DNA of 64,000 nucleotides, taken from assembly GCA_007844125.1 (NCBI GenBank), contig CM017564.1, forward strand, positions 13,710,949-13,774,948, given 5' to 3'. Source of the stretch: Sinonovacula constricta (Eukaryota > Mollusca > Bivalvia > Cardiida > Solecurtidae). The number at the start of each line of letters is the position of its first letter. Positions within the stretch are counted from its first letter, which is position 1. A program made the translations under genes and the position numbers. The notes under the pieces were generated by a model, which saw only the letters and a program-made list of their open reading frames with translations, searched no databases and was not told where the DNA came from. Shown here one piece after another: positions 10,400-23,130 of the stretch.

Positions 10400-13300
10400 T
10401 ATGTGCACAGTCTCAGTTGGAATGATGGGGGTGGGGGTGGGGGCATTGAAAATATTGTCCACCCTTAATACTTCTTAAATGCAAGTTTGTCCATTTACCT
10501 GGATTACTCGTTTTTTATCCTTTTACATTGCTGTTTTTGTGCCTTCATTGTAACCCAAGGTAAGAGTCATAACCATACAGGTCCATATTCAAGTTATTGA
10601 TCCATAGCTCTATCAGTAGTATGATGTTTTGCGCATTGTTATGCAAAAAAGAAAGTGGTTTTTAACGACGCCATCTCAAAAGAGACCAAGTCTAAATTCC
10701 AGCGAAAAAGAACAACTCTATATTTGGAGATCTTTGATCTTATCTGCAGATGGGGCCAACTTACAAATACACATTTCCCTCCTATTATACTACGGCTTGT
10801 CAATAGTAGTGAAACTACATGTAAACATGTATTGGTATTAACGATTTTACGTCACAATTGTTTTACCACGTGGACTCATTTTCGCAGGAGCACAATTTGT
10901 AAACGAGTCCTACGGTAACAGATTTTACATAGTTGTTTATATGCCTGTTGTGAATGCAAATCTTAAGTATATTCAGTATGCGACATTTAATGTAATATTT
11001 CCAATTACTGTATAAGCAATGTGTATATTTGTCTTATTTACACATGTCTAATTCAGAACTCTTTCCGCTTGTAATCGAAGATGTATACCAATACGAACTT
11101 TTGTCAAGGTCTCCTCAGGACTACACCATATATAGTTTAAAAGAAGACTAACCATTAGGTTAAATTTGCTAGTGACACTGAAGATGACACGTTACACAAA
11201 AATACATTCCAACAACAAACCGCATGGGAACGATCCGTCGACACAAGGATATCTGGTCTATACCTTAAAACATCATTGTAAACTTCGCATCGTAAATAAA
11301 GGATGTTTTTTAAGTGTATAAATTGCACCAAAAGGCTGTTCAATGAAATATATTTGGACTTAACCAAAATGTTATACTTTCAATTTTTACTAAAATGCTT
11401 AAGAATTATGTTTATATACAATTATTGTTGTGTTTTTTTTTTTTTAATATTTATAAATGCGCATGTAGACATCTTTGAAAATCATTGAAAAGTTCCACCG
11501 AAGCAGAAGTGCAGAAGTTGCGCGGACTTTGATATTTATTACTGCAATGCTACATGCTGACAATACGAAACCTGATGCTCTTTTTCCTGAAAAATGCCTA
11601 ACAGAATAGCTGCGATATCCTGTTTTACCAGCTACACTGGCGTCCCCATAAAAATCATTCCATACGAGGCACCGCTATCCAAAGCAGCGCCAATGAATAA
11701 AGTCATTACGAATAGCAGATGATATACATTCTTGACTCATCAATACAGTTATATCCCCTAATAATTCGAAACCGAGACCCTTCGTTAACAGGCTAATCGA
11801 ACCACTTACACATTCTCCCCATATCACACGGCTACATACACCCAAGGCAACTTGAAATGTGTCCCTGATTTTTCATAGACCACTCACTAGCCAACTCATT
11901 ATTTAGTACCGTAACGACTGCGGGTGATTTACACTGGTTGCATTTGTAACATAGTGAGACAAATGTGCAGAAAAGTCTGGGACTTGAAGCTGGGCTTTTT
12001 GGCTAACAGGGGCGACTGCTCAACCGATTGATCTTACACATTCTCTCCCTTTTACCGGCCTTAATCTTGACTTTCTTATACAATTAATGTTATTTTCTGA
12101 CTACAGAAAAAATAAGACTGTTGTCGAATATAAAGAATGACCTAGAATGATCATGTTCCTTTAACAATAAAGTGAATATGTTCTCCCCTGCGCTAAAACT
12201 CAAGGGTAGCTTAGCTAGAAGTGCACCTGGATTTTTGTCCAAGATCAGATTTCTTTAGGACTTAAACACAGTTTTATGCAGATTTCTTTAATACTTAAAC
12301 ACAGTTTTATGCATAACTTTGCCATTAATTTCCTTGTATAATGCCTTTTTCAGCATATGTTGATTGTATGATTTATAATATTTACAGTGATAAGAAATAA
12401 TATTATTTCATATTTTATATTACAATTTAGCTAAAATCTCCCTTATTGGACTCTTCAAGGTTAACAATAATAAAATATAATTAAACTCTTATGAAGCACG
12501 AATAAAATAATGCTTTGTTTTTTTATACAATTAAACAAAGGACAACATGTATGACTGTTCAGTGATCTACTGACTGTTCCACTGTGTCTTGATACATGCT
12601 TCTTTTATGCAGTTTTATTATCTTTTTGAACGAAACAATGTTTATGTTCAAATTTTAACAATTTATATTCGTTTTACGTTTAGAGAGCATTTAAAATTAT
12701 GATTATTAGTTCATTCGGATTAAAAAGATTTTTGCAGTTTGCCAATGTAAAAAAAACAACATCAACCCCTAGTTTAAAATATTGGGGACAAAGTTTCTGC
12801 ATGAACGTGCTAACGTATGAATATAAATAATTTTAAACACTGATATCTTTCCTAAATCTATAAATAAGCATGATGGGACTTTCTGATAAAAACAGATACC
12901 GACTTAAGAGCGAATTACCCGGATAACGTGATTACAAAAGTCAGTCTATGTAAGTTGTTACGTGGTTTTCAGAGTTTAAACATAGCTTATTGTGCGGCGT
13001 GGCTCAGATAGGAAATACATGTTAGTAATAACGAGTGGGATGAAAAGTTACATTTTCTACAATGATATAGTACATCAATAACCTGCACTTCGCGGGAACT
13101 TCCTACGTAACATTAATTATTATGTTTTTTGAGAGAAAAAAATATGTTTTAAACCGTTAAATATCCCCATTTAGACAGACTAAATGAGGGGTCAATTAAT
13201 TGTTTACTTTTGATTTTTTTTCTTTGATGTTGGGATATTAAAATATTGTAGAATCAGTAGTATGTCAATCACGAGATTCTATGGAGCGTTCCAACAGTTA

Positions 13301-13540
13301 ATTAAGTAATTTTCTAGCAATGAACATAACTATTTATGATGCATTTCCTATAGTATACGTATTGACATTCTTTTAGGCGTTACAATGATGGTAATAATTT
13401 TAGCATCTATTTTAATGTAATAAGATACAAACCATATTACCAACCTTAGTATATTGCCAGACCATCAAGGTAGGGTGCTAATAATCACACAATTAGCCCT
13501 TCAAGAGTAGAGATAGATTGTACGGCATGCTGTTTATAAA
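10400..13540. other. AT-rich non-coding stretch
   Basis: No exon or repeat of known family was recognised. A direct repeat of about 35 bp (agatttctttaggacttaaacacagttt, then a copy with 'aatacttaaacacag') lies at 12247-12315. A GGGGGT run lies near 10426-10444. Confidence 0.5.
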
Positions 13541-13550
13541 TATATACAGA

Positions 13551-13554
13551 CGCA

Positions 13555-13592
<38 letters not shown>

Positions 13593-13993
13593 CTCTCTCT
13601 CTCTCACACACACGCACACACACACGCATGTTCTCTCTAACATACACACGTATACTCTCTTTTCCTCTATCTCACACACACATACACACGCACACACTCT
13701 CTCTCTCGTTTTATCGCACACACAAACGCACACACACTCACGCGCACACACGCATACACATGCAAACACGCACATACACGCACACACAAAGACACACATA
13801 CACACGCATACCCACACGCACACACTCGCACACACATGCATACGCACATGCGCACACACACGCACACATACATACACACGCACATATGCATGCACACACA
13901 CGCACACACCCCCACACACTCGCACACACACCCATGCATAAGCACACTCGCACACACACACGCACACATACACACGCACACAAATACACACAT
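13551..13993. repeat. interrupted CA/CG-rich dinucleotide repeat
   Basis: About 440 bases of alternating purine-pyrimidine CA, with CG, CATA and CTCT interruptions. The Cys/Val- and His/Thr-rich open frames on both strands are artefacts. Alternating CA/CG is a classic Z-DNA-prone sequence. Confidence 0.9.
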
Positions 13994-14802
13994 ATGTATT
14001 CATGTACTTCATAGTAAACCACTTGTCATATAATATTGTTAATCAATTGTAATCTTGCCATTGTTTTTAATAAATATGGCCTACAAATAACCATGTGCAC
14101 CCCCAACAACCCACTCAGACTCGAAATAGACAGGAGCTGATTCTTTTATGCTATGTTGTATATAGGCTGGTTGCACCGCTGCACTTGTGTAATTGGACTT
14201 ATATAAAGTAAAATAAGTTCAATAGTTATTATATACATTAATACAGTTTTATTATGGAGCTATACATATAACAGAATACAAATTAGAAGTGTTCATTTAT
14301 CTTCCGAAATTTATTAGCCACAAAGTTAGGGCACATTGACATGTTTAGGTTAACTTTTTAAATAAGTATCGTTTATGTATTTTGTACATAACGTCGTATA
14401 TGTATACCACTTTAGTGTGATTCTTGTATACAGTGTATACGGAGAAGAATACATAATTGGCCAAGCTAGTTGTTCGTCTTTAGTTTTTTCATATTCAATT
14501 GACACGTTAATATATAACAGAACATGAATACAAATATCAAGATGCTAATGTTTTAAGTTAATTTATCATTCAGTTAACCAGAAAAACAGAAACATAATAT
14601 AGACTTCACATAAATTTTAACCAGAAAATACAGAAGGTATAGGAATTAAACAGAACTAAAACTGGCATGCACAATCACTTAGCAAGTAATTTATCATAAC
14701 TTTCTGACAACATTCGTCTGTTCATAACATTAGGAACTGTTTAAAGCGTTTGCTTTTCTGCTGCAATGTAATTGTAACCATAGATATGTTATATCATAAT
14801 AT

Positions 14803-15101
<299 letters not shown>

Positions 15102-15668
15102 CATTTCCTGTTTTGGTGTTATTATTTCAGCATGTGGTTTGGTAACGTATATTAAGATGAAAACAACAACAAACAAACCAATTAACAACAATAGTTTAAT
15201 AAAACTACCTCTCTCTTTCTAATGCATTGTGCATAAAACGAGGGAAATGAGAATGCCAAGTTCCAGTATCATGGAACGTAGACACGTTTCCACTTATGTG
15301 CAGATTGTGGTGTCATAAACATGTCAATTTATTGGAACTTACAAACGTGGATATGATTTGCAAACATAACATAGACGAATATAACTTTTGCATTTCCACC
15401 TAAAACGGGGGTTAAAAACTGCCAAGGATGATGCAAAATACACTGCTTTGACAAACACATTCCGACTTTTATTGTTTGACCAAGGTCACTGGCAGAAGAC
15501 TGTTAGCTTAAAATTACCCTTTTATGTAAATTTGATTTAGTTATTAAGTTTACGTCGAGCACAAAGTTCAATTTAAGTTTATTTAAATTATTTATAAAAA
15601 GTGTTATATGATCACGTTTACGAGTAATTAAGAGAACTTATTAGACCGTGTTCAATGTTCCAAGCGAT

Positions 15669-15693
15669 ATGGCTAGCAGGATGCACCACACAG
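15669..15693 (+). CDS. putative first coding exon of duplicated gene, copy A
   Basis: ATG GCT AGC AGG ATG followed by CACs and a consensus donor (ACACAG|gtaagct) encodes M-A-S-R-M-H-H-T and ends in phase 1. The same start codon, frame, phase and donor are in copy B at 25999-26026, one codon longer. Conservation of ATG plus donor against a diverged background is the reason for calling an exon. Function is unknown. Confidence 0.4.
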
Positions 15694-16413
15694 GTAAGCT
15701 AGCTTTACAAGTAACTGACTTGTTGCAATAGTTGAGATGAGTCCATGTGGGCGCATCGTTTATTTAAGCCGTATCTTTCAAGCATTGTATTTGAGACAAC
15801 TCAACCTGATTTCACTGATAGTGTGCATGTCCTGATAACGTAATATGAAGATTAGTTTGTGCTTACAATACTATTTTGTTGTTGTTTGTATGTCTTTTAA
15901 TTATGGCATTCATGTTTCTGACGCATTAATGGATACAAGTCGTATAACAGATATTAAAAAATGTGACGACATTAATTTACATTGTGTTACGTTACGTTAG
16001 TGTACGTTACGTTGCACTGCGGCGGTCTTATTATGATGTGTTAAGTGACGGTACGATTATGATATAAATACGTTCAATAAAGCATGTTTAGAACTACTGG
16101 TACAATACCAGAAATGTAGTCCATTTTTATTCTTGTTATATTCTACCCTGTATATCTTCGCAATTAAAATACATTTCTTTTGCAAAAATGGCTCGAGGTG
16201 CTTTAAAAGAGTTACGTCATGAAAAGGTACATTGCAAACATCAATTATGTATATTACCGTTGTTAGTCCGTTTTTTTCAAACTGTTGCTATTAAACATCA
16301 GGCATATGTGAAATCAGCGGATTACACTGAACATCACATGCTTCTAGGGTTCTTAGGAAGACGCCCAAATAGACTCAGACAATGTTGGACGTCTCTAAAG
16401 TGGCGCTTCCTGT

Positions 16414-16713
16414 GTGTTATTTCTACGTGGCACAAGCGCCAGGTACGTCATTGAGCTAGACTATAAGTATAATGTTCGAGATGTGTGTGGCATCGCTAGA
16501 ATGTATAGAGAAATGGTACTAAGGGACAATCTAAACATGAGGAAACTTAGCGCGCAATTGGTTTCTATGATCCTTTTTCTAAAGCAAATTAAGAAAACAA
16601 AAGTAGCTGCGTGTAGAAAGTTCCTGCACAATTGTGCGAGGAAAGCGCAGAAAATCGGAACCTTACAGTCCTACCAAAAAGACCCGGATATACCTGTTCG
16701 ATCCTGGAACTAA
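16414..16713 (+). pseudogene. conserved 3' part of duplicated gene, copy A
   Basis: The open frame here contains NLNMRKLSAQLVSMILFLKQ and VAACRKFL. The copy B frame 26911-27156 reads NLNMRTLTSRLVPMILYLK and VAASRKFL in the corresponding place and frame. Copy A has lost most of the piece that may form exon 2 in copy B, so it may be a pseudogene. No known domain recognised; it could also be non-coding transcript sequence. Confidence 0.3.
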
Positions 16714-16954
16714 TGAACAAGCTCGACAGTGGTAGACTAACAGCTCTTAACCTACGAAGAAAGGACAACTTTCAAAACATGGTTTAAAGGACAGTGCCGG
16801 GATAATATTGCAGCATTTATAACCCCTTCTTACCACCTTGAACGCCGAATACTATTCCATATTATTTTCCTACATAAATGTAATTTTACTATAAATTTCT
16901 GGTTTATAATTAAAAAAACAACATTCATATTTGTATTAGAGCATTGCTTTTGTT

Positions 16955-17110
16955 TGTATAGGTAAATTAGAAAAGGTCCTATCAAAATTTCCACAGATAT
17001 TTAAATGTATCTACCTGTACACAAAGACAAACAAGGTAAATGCAAATTTGACAAGAACACAGAGACGTGACGTAACACACAAAAAGAAAAAAAACACATC
17101 AGTTACCGCC
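16955..17110 (+). repeat. dispersed repeat also present near 29.2 kb
   Basis: The block ataggtaaattagaaaaggt ... acacagagacg ... acacacaaaaagaaaaa is closely matched at 29190-29325. It sits within the segment that copy A has and copy B lacks, so it probably arrived with that insertion. Just downstream (17130-17170), gcttaaacctggtttgtgg resembles ggtttaaaccgggtttata at 35860. Confidence 0.6.
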
Positions 17111-17497
17111 TTGGAACGGTAAGTCGGCAAAAGGGCCAACTGGGGTGCTTAAACCTGGTTTGTGGAGGGCTTACATCTTACTTACTTACTAACATCTGCC
17201 CAGGTATTTAAAGATTAATCACTCGTCGTGTTATATTTTACATTTTTAATGTGTACCTTCCCTTTAATATACACGACAAACGGTATTTCACGCACAATTC
17301 ATAGATTATATACATAGTTAACGACAATATTAAAAAAAAGACTTGATTAACTTCTTGACGAAGGCATAATTGCTCTAATGGAATAGCGTTATGATGTCAT
17401 GACGAGCTGCCCCGCATACGCCATTCCTTGTGTATGTCGGCTATATACAGATTTCGACCTAGATGTCCATTGGATGTTAAGTGTTGTCTACTTATGC

Positions 17498-17503
17498 AAT
17501 AAA
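17498..17503 (+). promoter_or_regulatory. polyadenylation signal AATAAA, copy A
   Basis: AATAAA lies within a block shared with copy B (atgtccattggatgt ... atgcaataaag ... tatgttggtcccggca). Conservation of the block around the signal in both copies suggests a real plus-strand transcript end. Confidence 0.4.
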
Positions 17504-17599
17504 GATGTATGTTGGTCCCGGCAGTAGTGTTTGTGTTTATGGAATCAGATAAATTATAAAACATTTGGCAAATTACGTAATGTTTAGACAACGATAAAA

Positions 17600-19390
17600 A
17601 ATGAATTAATAAAATAGAACGCCGTTTACCGAATCAGGACCCGTACTTTATCGGGTTAAGAAAGCCTGCAAAACAAACTTTCCCCATACGCAAATTTCAG
17701 TGAGCATTCCATATATAGGCGTCGCGCTTCAGCAATAATGTAGTTAAACAGTCGGTCTTTTGTTTTTACTGTATATGTATACTTTAAATATACGGTTTAA
17801 TTGTATGCATTCGTAGTCACTTCCTTGTCTAGCGTGAAATGTAATATGCAGGACATATTTACATAGTTATTCCTAAAGCACTCACGTTGATCAAATTAAC
17901 ATATCATCAGTTTAAACTCCAAATGTACATGAGGCATGAACCTCCAAACATTTTATTAACCTCTTTATCCTTGTTAAGTCAAAGATTTTTTACATTCATG
18001 GCAGTTAACCGGTTTTGTGACTATTTAAAATCAACATCAACGATGAATAGGAGGAAAATGTATTCAATACGTCATCAGCAAATAAAATTATCGGTCTGTT
18101 TGAAAGAACCTACATGATTTGGCAAATACTTTGGTGTATACCTGGCGATTAGACGTAATCAAATGAACTTAAGCACGTTACATAAAAGGGATAAAATGAT
18201 TCAGAACATCAACACCAACAAAAAAAAAATAATGCACTAGAAAGCTAAGCTTTGTAACATTTAGAACATTTTTTTTTATTTTCTTTTAAATGGTTTAAAA
18301 ATAATGTAAATAATTGTATATGCTTGTAAGTGTATATGCCACTTTTTATTTATAATATGCGTGCAATTACCATAAGAAGTTTTAATATTCGTTACGCTGC
18401 GATACGGTGCATGCTCATACAACATACTGTACGGTTTACATTTACTTCACGTTTAACGAAATACCATACCAAATGCGGTGATTTGTTATGGTAAAGTTTC
18501 AGTTCGATCTCTTTAGACTGTACGAACTAGGAAATGTCCAAATCGTTCTGCCCTGTTTGGCCCACTTTTAGCACATGTAGGCGGTTATGTTTTTACACAT
18601 TGTAAAAATTGAACAAGTATGTAATATGTACCATACTAAGCTAAATTAATCTAAATCTGCATTTTACTAACACTCCTACATCACTCCTCTATACACACGT
18701 ATTCGGCTTTTTTCCCCCTATTCCCATCATTCGTAACTGTGTTTTACTGAATTGAAATTTCGTAGCCAGACGATGTATGTTGGGATCTTCAAATGACCTG
18801 TTTTGAGACCGGGTGCAGGTGTTGTGCACTACAGCTAAATGACCACACACGTTCACACTGCCCGACTAATCTGAGTGAAAACGTGGTGTCATAAAAGTGT
18901 CAATTCGTGTAGTGCCATTTTAACAATCACGTGATTTATAGGTACCGAATCACCTACTTGAATGGGCTAGCTGCAAGAAAATAAATAACATCGGAAACAT
19001 TCCATTATCTTATATTCAATCCTATATCAAGCAATACTTATATTTAAAAGTCCGTGTGGTATAACAGCATATGGCTCGACCGAAAGAACAAAAATATTGC
19101 TTGACCAACTACAATGATTTCAAAACAGAACTATTACAATTATTAGGGAAACACCACGCAAAGAACAAATACATGCAGCGATAGGAGAACGTTTTATAAG
19201 ATTAAATAGAAAAAGAAAACACAGCTTAAAGTACTGGGTCAGCTTAATTAGACTACGAAAGCCATTAATCACAAATAAAGCTAAATTTAACAGGGTAGGA
19301 TAGTAGCCAAGCCAACTAACAAACCATACACACAATTAATCATTATGTTATCTCTGAGATAAAATAGGACTAACAGCCGACCAATTAACA
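17600..19390. other. AT-rich non-coding stretch
   Basis: No exon recognised. The sequence around 18885-18910 (gtggtgtcataaaagtgtcaatt) resembles a landmark of the 15.3/25.6-kb duplication, so a third, very partial copy may be present. Confidence 0.4.
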
Positions 19391-19419
19391 CCTCCAGTTA
19401 ATCCGCTCCATGAAGGGAT

Positions 19420-21330
19420 CAAATCCATTAACTGATTTTTTTTATTGATGGCAAAATCATATTAACACCTATACTTCGAAAAATATTTAAGTTTACTTAC
19501 AATTCTGGCATTCACCCGAAGTCACGGACCAAAGGTGCTATAGTGCCAGTTACAAAGAAAGGTGACAAAGAACTTGTAAATAATTATAGAGGCATAACTC
19601 TAACAAGTATTTTCTCAAAATCAGGCTACGCACTTGGCTAGACTGCAATGGACTACCAAGCGATTTTCAATTTGGCTTCAGAAACAAAAATGTACTATTG
19701 ATTGTATATTTGTGTTAAATTTATTGATTAATAAGGTTTTAAACCAAGAAAAACGGGGATTATACTGTGCTTTTGTGGATTTTAAAAAAGTAGTCGACTT
19801 AGTTCATAGAAATGGAATGATATTTACATTGCTGAAACTAAACGTATATTCAAAATTTATAAGGATGATACAAACAATATATTCTGATGTTAAATCATGT
19901 GTTAGAACTAAATTAAATGCAGATGTTGAAGACAATAACAAACCTAACAAATCTGAAAGTGAACATAATTATCTTAAAGATAACAATACCTTTTCCAGGT
20001 TTGTTTGCCACTCATAATGGAGTTAGGCAACCAGAACCATTGTCACATTGTCACCTCTATTGTTTATACTTTTTTTATAAATGACATGTACGACCATCTT
20101 AACACCGGTGGGGATAGATATATTAAATATTGATGAACTAAAACGATTTATGTTGTTGTTCGCAGATGATACACTTGTATTCTCATATAGTGCTACAGGC
20201 CATCAAACTTTACTAAATAACTGTATAATTATTGTTCTGAATGGCGATCAGCTGTTAACATAAATAAAACTAACGTCATGGTATTTGGCAATAGACATAC
20301 CCATGATATTTAATGTTAAATATGCCGGGATGAATCCTGAGGTAATTAGGAAGTTCACATATCTTGAAGTAATATCAAACGATATTTTAACAGGCGTCCA
20401 GAGGTTTGTACCCATTACACATATTTTTTGATAATATATCTATACAAATCTAGGATAAAAAATGAGCTGTTTGATGCCATGATCCTGCCAATATTAATGT
20501 ATGGAAGTAAATATTTGGGGATTTCATGAAAGCCCTGATATTGAAAACATACAAATTAAATTGTTAAAGCAAATATTAGGTGTGGGACGTAAAACCATAA
20601 ATGTGACTGTATATGGTGAAACTGGTAGCATGCCATTACACGTAATCAGAAGTATTAGAATTATCAAATATTAGTCGAAACTTAAGTCTGATTCTGGCTC
20701 ACTTCCTAGTAAAATTTATACATCTTTAACAAATTAGTTCATCTCACGCTAGGATAAGAACTGGAGAGCACAGATCAATAACTTATTGCAAGACCTCGGG
20801 CTACTTACTTCACAAGGAAACTGTTTTTTTAAAAAAAAGTGGCGTAAACAGGATTATTCAGAGAATAAAGGGTAATTACGTACAAAATGGTATTCAGATG
20901 TAAATTCTAAACTTGATAGCGATAAATTGTTCGAAAAATATCTGACAGCTGAAATTTACCTGGATGTCATAGACAATGATATATGTAAAAACTATCTTAC
21001 CAGATTACGCTGTGCCTCCGATAAACATGCATTGAAGAAAGCAGATACAAAAATATTCCAAGAGAGAAGAGAATTTGTACAAAGTGTAACATGAATGTAA
21101 TTAAAAGTGAATATCACTTTCTTTTGGTCTGTCCTTGATACCATGTATAAAAAAGACAATATTTACCCAGAAACTATTTAAGGTGGCCCACTCTAAATAC
21201 GTTTGTACAGTAATGAGCAGTGATAATGTTAATCTAATAGTAAGATGGTCAAAATTTACCCATCAAGCTGGGTTGTTAAGAAATGAAAATATTAAAGATA
21301 ACAATTAATGTTAAATTTATTTTTAAAAGG
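19420..21330 (+). mobile_element. decayed LINE (non-LTR retrotransposon), RT to C-terminal zinc-knuckle region
   Basis: Pieces in several plus-strand frames follow the order of a LINE ORF2. KGAIVPVTKKGDKELVNNYR (19530-19590) is the RT palm entry. LYCAFVDFKKVVDLVHR (19757-19810) corresponds to the A-motif region with its catalytic Asp. FADDTLVFS (20158-20184) is the FADD box. NINKTNVMVFG follows at 20260-20290. C-terminal CTKCNMNVIKSEYHFLLVCP (21077-21136) is the CCHC-like segment. Stops and frameshifts throughout make it inactive. The 5' endonuclease part is missing and the clade is not resolved. Confidence 0.8.
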
Positions 21331-21409
21331 TAATAATTATAGAATGAATGTTGATATTGCCAATTAACTTAATAATAATATTTAATTCTGTTTTTTCTAT
21401 AAAGTGGAG

Positions 21410-22600
21410 TTTATTTATTTATTTGACTGACAAATGTATTCATCTGATAGTGAAAAATGTAACTGAAATTAATATTTAGATTTACTTTACTGTGTATTGT
21501 TCATGTACACTTAATGCCGATTCGCGGCGAATACATGAGTATGCCTTGGTACAATAACAATATATGTGCATTGTCATTGACATTTTGTATATTTATAGTC
21601 TTTAATTGGATGGAACCACGGGCAACAGAATACGATCATGATGCAATAATACGAACACATAACAAAAAGCATACTAGATCTTTTCTGCAGGGCATATTGA
21701 AACTCTAAACTGGCAATTATCCTTCACCAATATTTGTATACAAATCCACGTTATACTGGGGCTTGTGCACCGGTGATGCATACTTTTCACACGCTGGCGA
21801 TTTTCCTTGTATACTACGTGTATATGCGAACTGCATTGTTCTACTAAAGCACGTTTATATCCATGTTATTCATACTTTTCTGTTATATTTTTTGATATTC
21901 TTGTAATTTATTTATATGTAAAATGTATGTTTTTGTACACCGCCATCTACAATCTTTGTAGACTTGGCAGAAGCCATTTGTGGCTTTTGTTTACAAACGC
22001 TTTGACTTGACTTGAGTTGAACACTAAAACACATTTAGTAGAAGTAATCGATGACAAAGTATCCCCCTTAGTACTGAAATACTGCTACTCACATCCACAT
22101 CTACACCGACGGTAGCAATGATACAATCAAAATTATAATAGGAGCTGGAGTAATTATGTTTGAAATCAAAAGAATAACAAACACGGCAAAAAAAATAAAC
22201 TAGACCATAAACATTCTATATTACTTAATTTATTTTGACGAGGTAAAATTTTAAAATAGACTTTTAAGGATTATTTTTTTCTTATTTGAGCCTATGTTTT
22301 GATCATCAAGCATACACACAACATTGCGATAGATTGATCCTAAAAAGCAATTGTGGGCGTGGCTTTGATTTCAATGTGCTCAAATATATATCATTACCTA
22401 ATTACATAGTTCTGCAAAGTTATCGGAATAAATCCTCTCGTACAATCATGAAAGATATTCTAAAAGAAAATGGTTCGCAGATATTTTTAGATGCATACTT
22501 GATCTTTTTTAGAACAATTTTGATCTATTTTGAAAACAAAACAACAACAACAAAAAGTAAACGAAACAACAAAAAAACAAAAACTATCTGTTGAATTATA
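21410..22600 (+). other. AT-rich stretch with an RNase H relic
   Basis: At 22090-22180 a plus-strand frame reads HIHIYTDGSND ... GAGVIMF, the first catalytic-Asp motif of RNase H as carried by some LINE and LTR elements. It ends within about 30 codons. It may belong to a separate, mostly lost retroelement, because it lies about 750 bp beyond the LINE zinc-knuckle region. The rest of the stretch shows no gene. Confidence 0.5.
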
Positions 22601-22934
22601 AGTAAGCAACAAAATTAATCAACATATCCCGAATGCATTTATGAAATGACCATTTATTTTCTTCAATTTACTTGCGAGAATTTGTTGCATCGATACAAAT
22701 GCTTGTATAACATGGGACATTGTGCTTTTATTATTTAGTTAATTTAAGTTTATTGATTGGTAGCTTCCGACGTAATAAACGCATAGGCAGATTTATGATG
22801 CAGACAATAATAACCCTTCCAATGATAGAATGATTGCAAAAAAAAAGACGAAGAAAAAATACAGCAAAGTAAAACACTGGTCAGAGATAGTTTCATCCAG
22901 TCAACATTTCAGGTCCCTGACGATTTACCAATGA

Positions 22935-23130
22935 CATATCCTTTAGGTTCGCCCTAGGACGAGCGGTCGTGGGTTCTAGTCCGGATTGGGTCAAGCACTA
23001 TAATCTGGGAAAGTTTTCCGGCAGCTTCCTGAGAGTGTGCCTTTTTTCTACCCAATTGTAAGTCTGGGATCATCTCTCAATAAGTATATGGACGTCGAAA
23101 ATATGATCATTCGTGTGCCGATGTGACAAA
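22935..23130 (+). repeat. tRNA-derived SINE-like sequence
   Basis: A B-box-like GTGGGTTCTAGTCC (22969-22982) is followed by a GC-richer body (gggaaagttttccggcagc ... gagagtgtgcc) and ends in an acaacaacaag-type tail. The A box is unclear. The family is not identified. Confidence 0.45.

Noticed and set aside
13485..14033. Open frames up to 175 codons rich in Cys/Val or His/Thr
   Set aside because: They are products of the CA/CG repeat, with no splice signals or unique sequence.
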